Assembly: GCF_029626265.1 (NCBI RefSeq)
Contig: NZ_JARUBN010000001.1
Coordinates: 6,823,001-6,887,000 of the forward strand
DNA from: Micromonospora sp. WMMD1102
GTDB lineage: Bacteria; Actinomycetota; Actinomycetes; Mycobacteriales; Micromonosporaceae
Direction of reading: 5' to 3'
DNA: 64,000 bases
Numbering within the stretch: position 1 is the stretch's first letter; every line of letters starts with the position of its first letter. This document shows, piece after piece, positions 63,860 through 64,000 of this stretch. Made by a program: the position numbers and the translations under genes. Under the pieces are notes generated by a model, which was not told the DNA's origin, did not search any database, and saw only the letters and a program-made list of their open reading frames with translations.

Positions 63860-64000
63860 CTACAGCTCCTTCAGCACGGCGGGTTCGAGGCGGCGGAACA
63901 CCCACCAGCCGGCGAGCAGCACCAGCAGGCTGCCGCCGACCGACACCCCGAGCAGCCGGGCGTCCGGGAACTCGTCCGGGTACCAGACCGCGTGGTGGAG
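63860..64000 (-). CDS. ABC-2 type permease for wall polymer export (TagG-like), C-terminal end only
   Basis: The last 46 codons of a frame that enters from the right edge. They read LHHAVWYPDEFPDARLLGVS, then a final helix (VGGSLLVLLAGWWVFRRLEP) and a short tail AVLKEL before TAG at 63862-63860. A terminal helix followed by FxxLEP is typical of TagG/Wzm permeases, and the TagH-like ATPase follows 43 bases downstream. The start and the rest of the membrane domain are outside the window. Confidence 0.75.
   Translation of the reverse strand, partial: LHHAVWYPDEFPDARLLGVSVGGSLLVLLAGWWVFRRLEPAVLKEL

Overview
This 64 kb window is very GC-rich (about 72-73 percent by eye), with many GTG starts and overlapping ATGA/GTGA gene junctions. 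It carries AfsR/SARP regulators, an ECF42-type sigma factor with its DGPF/YCII partner, LuxR-type two-component pairs, a GH10-CBM2 xylanase and a cyclic di-AMP riboswitch. Together these point to an actinomycete, most likely of the Micromonosporaceae (Micromonospora, Plantactinospora or a relative). That assignment is inference from gene content, not a database result. I saw no rRNA, tRNA, CRISPR array, intact insertion sequence or phage gene.

Left part (1-13 kb): a zone of gene decay among regulators. A DUF5996 gene is frameshifted and has lost its start. A SARP gene is frameshifted and runs directly into the opposite-strand N-terminus of a class III/IV lanthipeptide synthetase. A START-like (SRPBCC) gene has an internal deletion and a frameshift and is joined to a histidine kinase that lacks its N-terminus. 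Intact genes between these scars are a two-component pair, a secreted trypsin-like protease, an XRE-SARP-NB-ARC-TPR regulator and a MerR regulator. The kinase/response-regulator pair at 10-12 kb is partly intact.

13-36 kb: accessory metabolism and regulation. It holds an NAD-dependent epimerase, the DGPF/YCII plus ECF42 sigma operon, a GNAT acetyltransferase, the secreted xylanase, and LysE, DedA and AI-2E-type membrane proteins. A NUDIX hydrolase, a royal-jelly/yellow-like beta-propeller protein, and a three-gene signalling operon (kinase, degenerate kinase, response regulator) follow. The region closes with an F420-reductase-like protein, AraC, VOC, SnoaL-like and WYL proteins, and a large AfsR-like regulator. 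A long perfect hairpin separates the last two.

36-46 kb: a ferric-reductase-like membrane flavocytochrome, an FMN-binding lipoprotein-like protein and ApbE form a likely flavin-dependent trans-membrane electron-transfer operon. An ArsR gene that has lost its DNA-binding domain but keeps its promoter/operator comes next. It is followed by an SRPBCC gene, an AlkD-like DNA alkylation repair protein, a cyclic di-AMP riboswitch ahead of a coiled-coil M15-like wall hydrolase, and a secreted protein built of six four-cysteine modules.

46-64 kb: a GH65 disaccharide phosphorylase with a beta-phosphoglucomutase, a multicopper oxidase under a CopY/BlaI-like dyad, a thioesterase, a membrane protein and an orphan sugar-type ABC ATPase. 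The right end is a cell-envelope glycopolymer locus: two GT2 glycosyltransferases, a GT2-TagF fusion, a CDP-alcohol phosphotransferase with an N-terminal nucleotidyltransferase-like domain, and TagH- and TagG-like export subunits running off the edge. A two-copy palindromic intergenic element (28.2 kb and 51.7 kb, in opposite orientation) looks like a dispersed repeat family.
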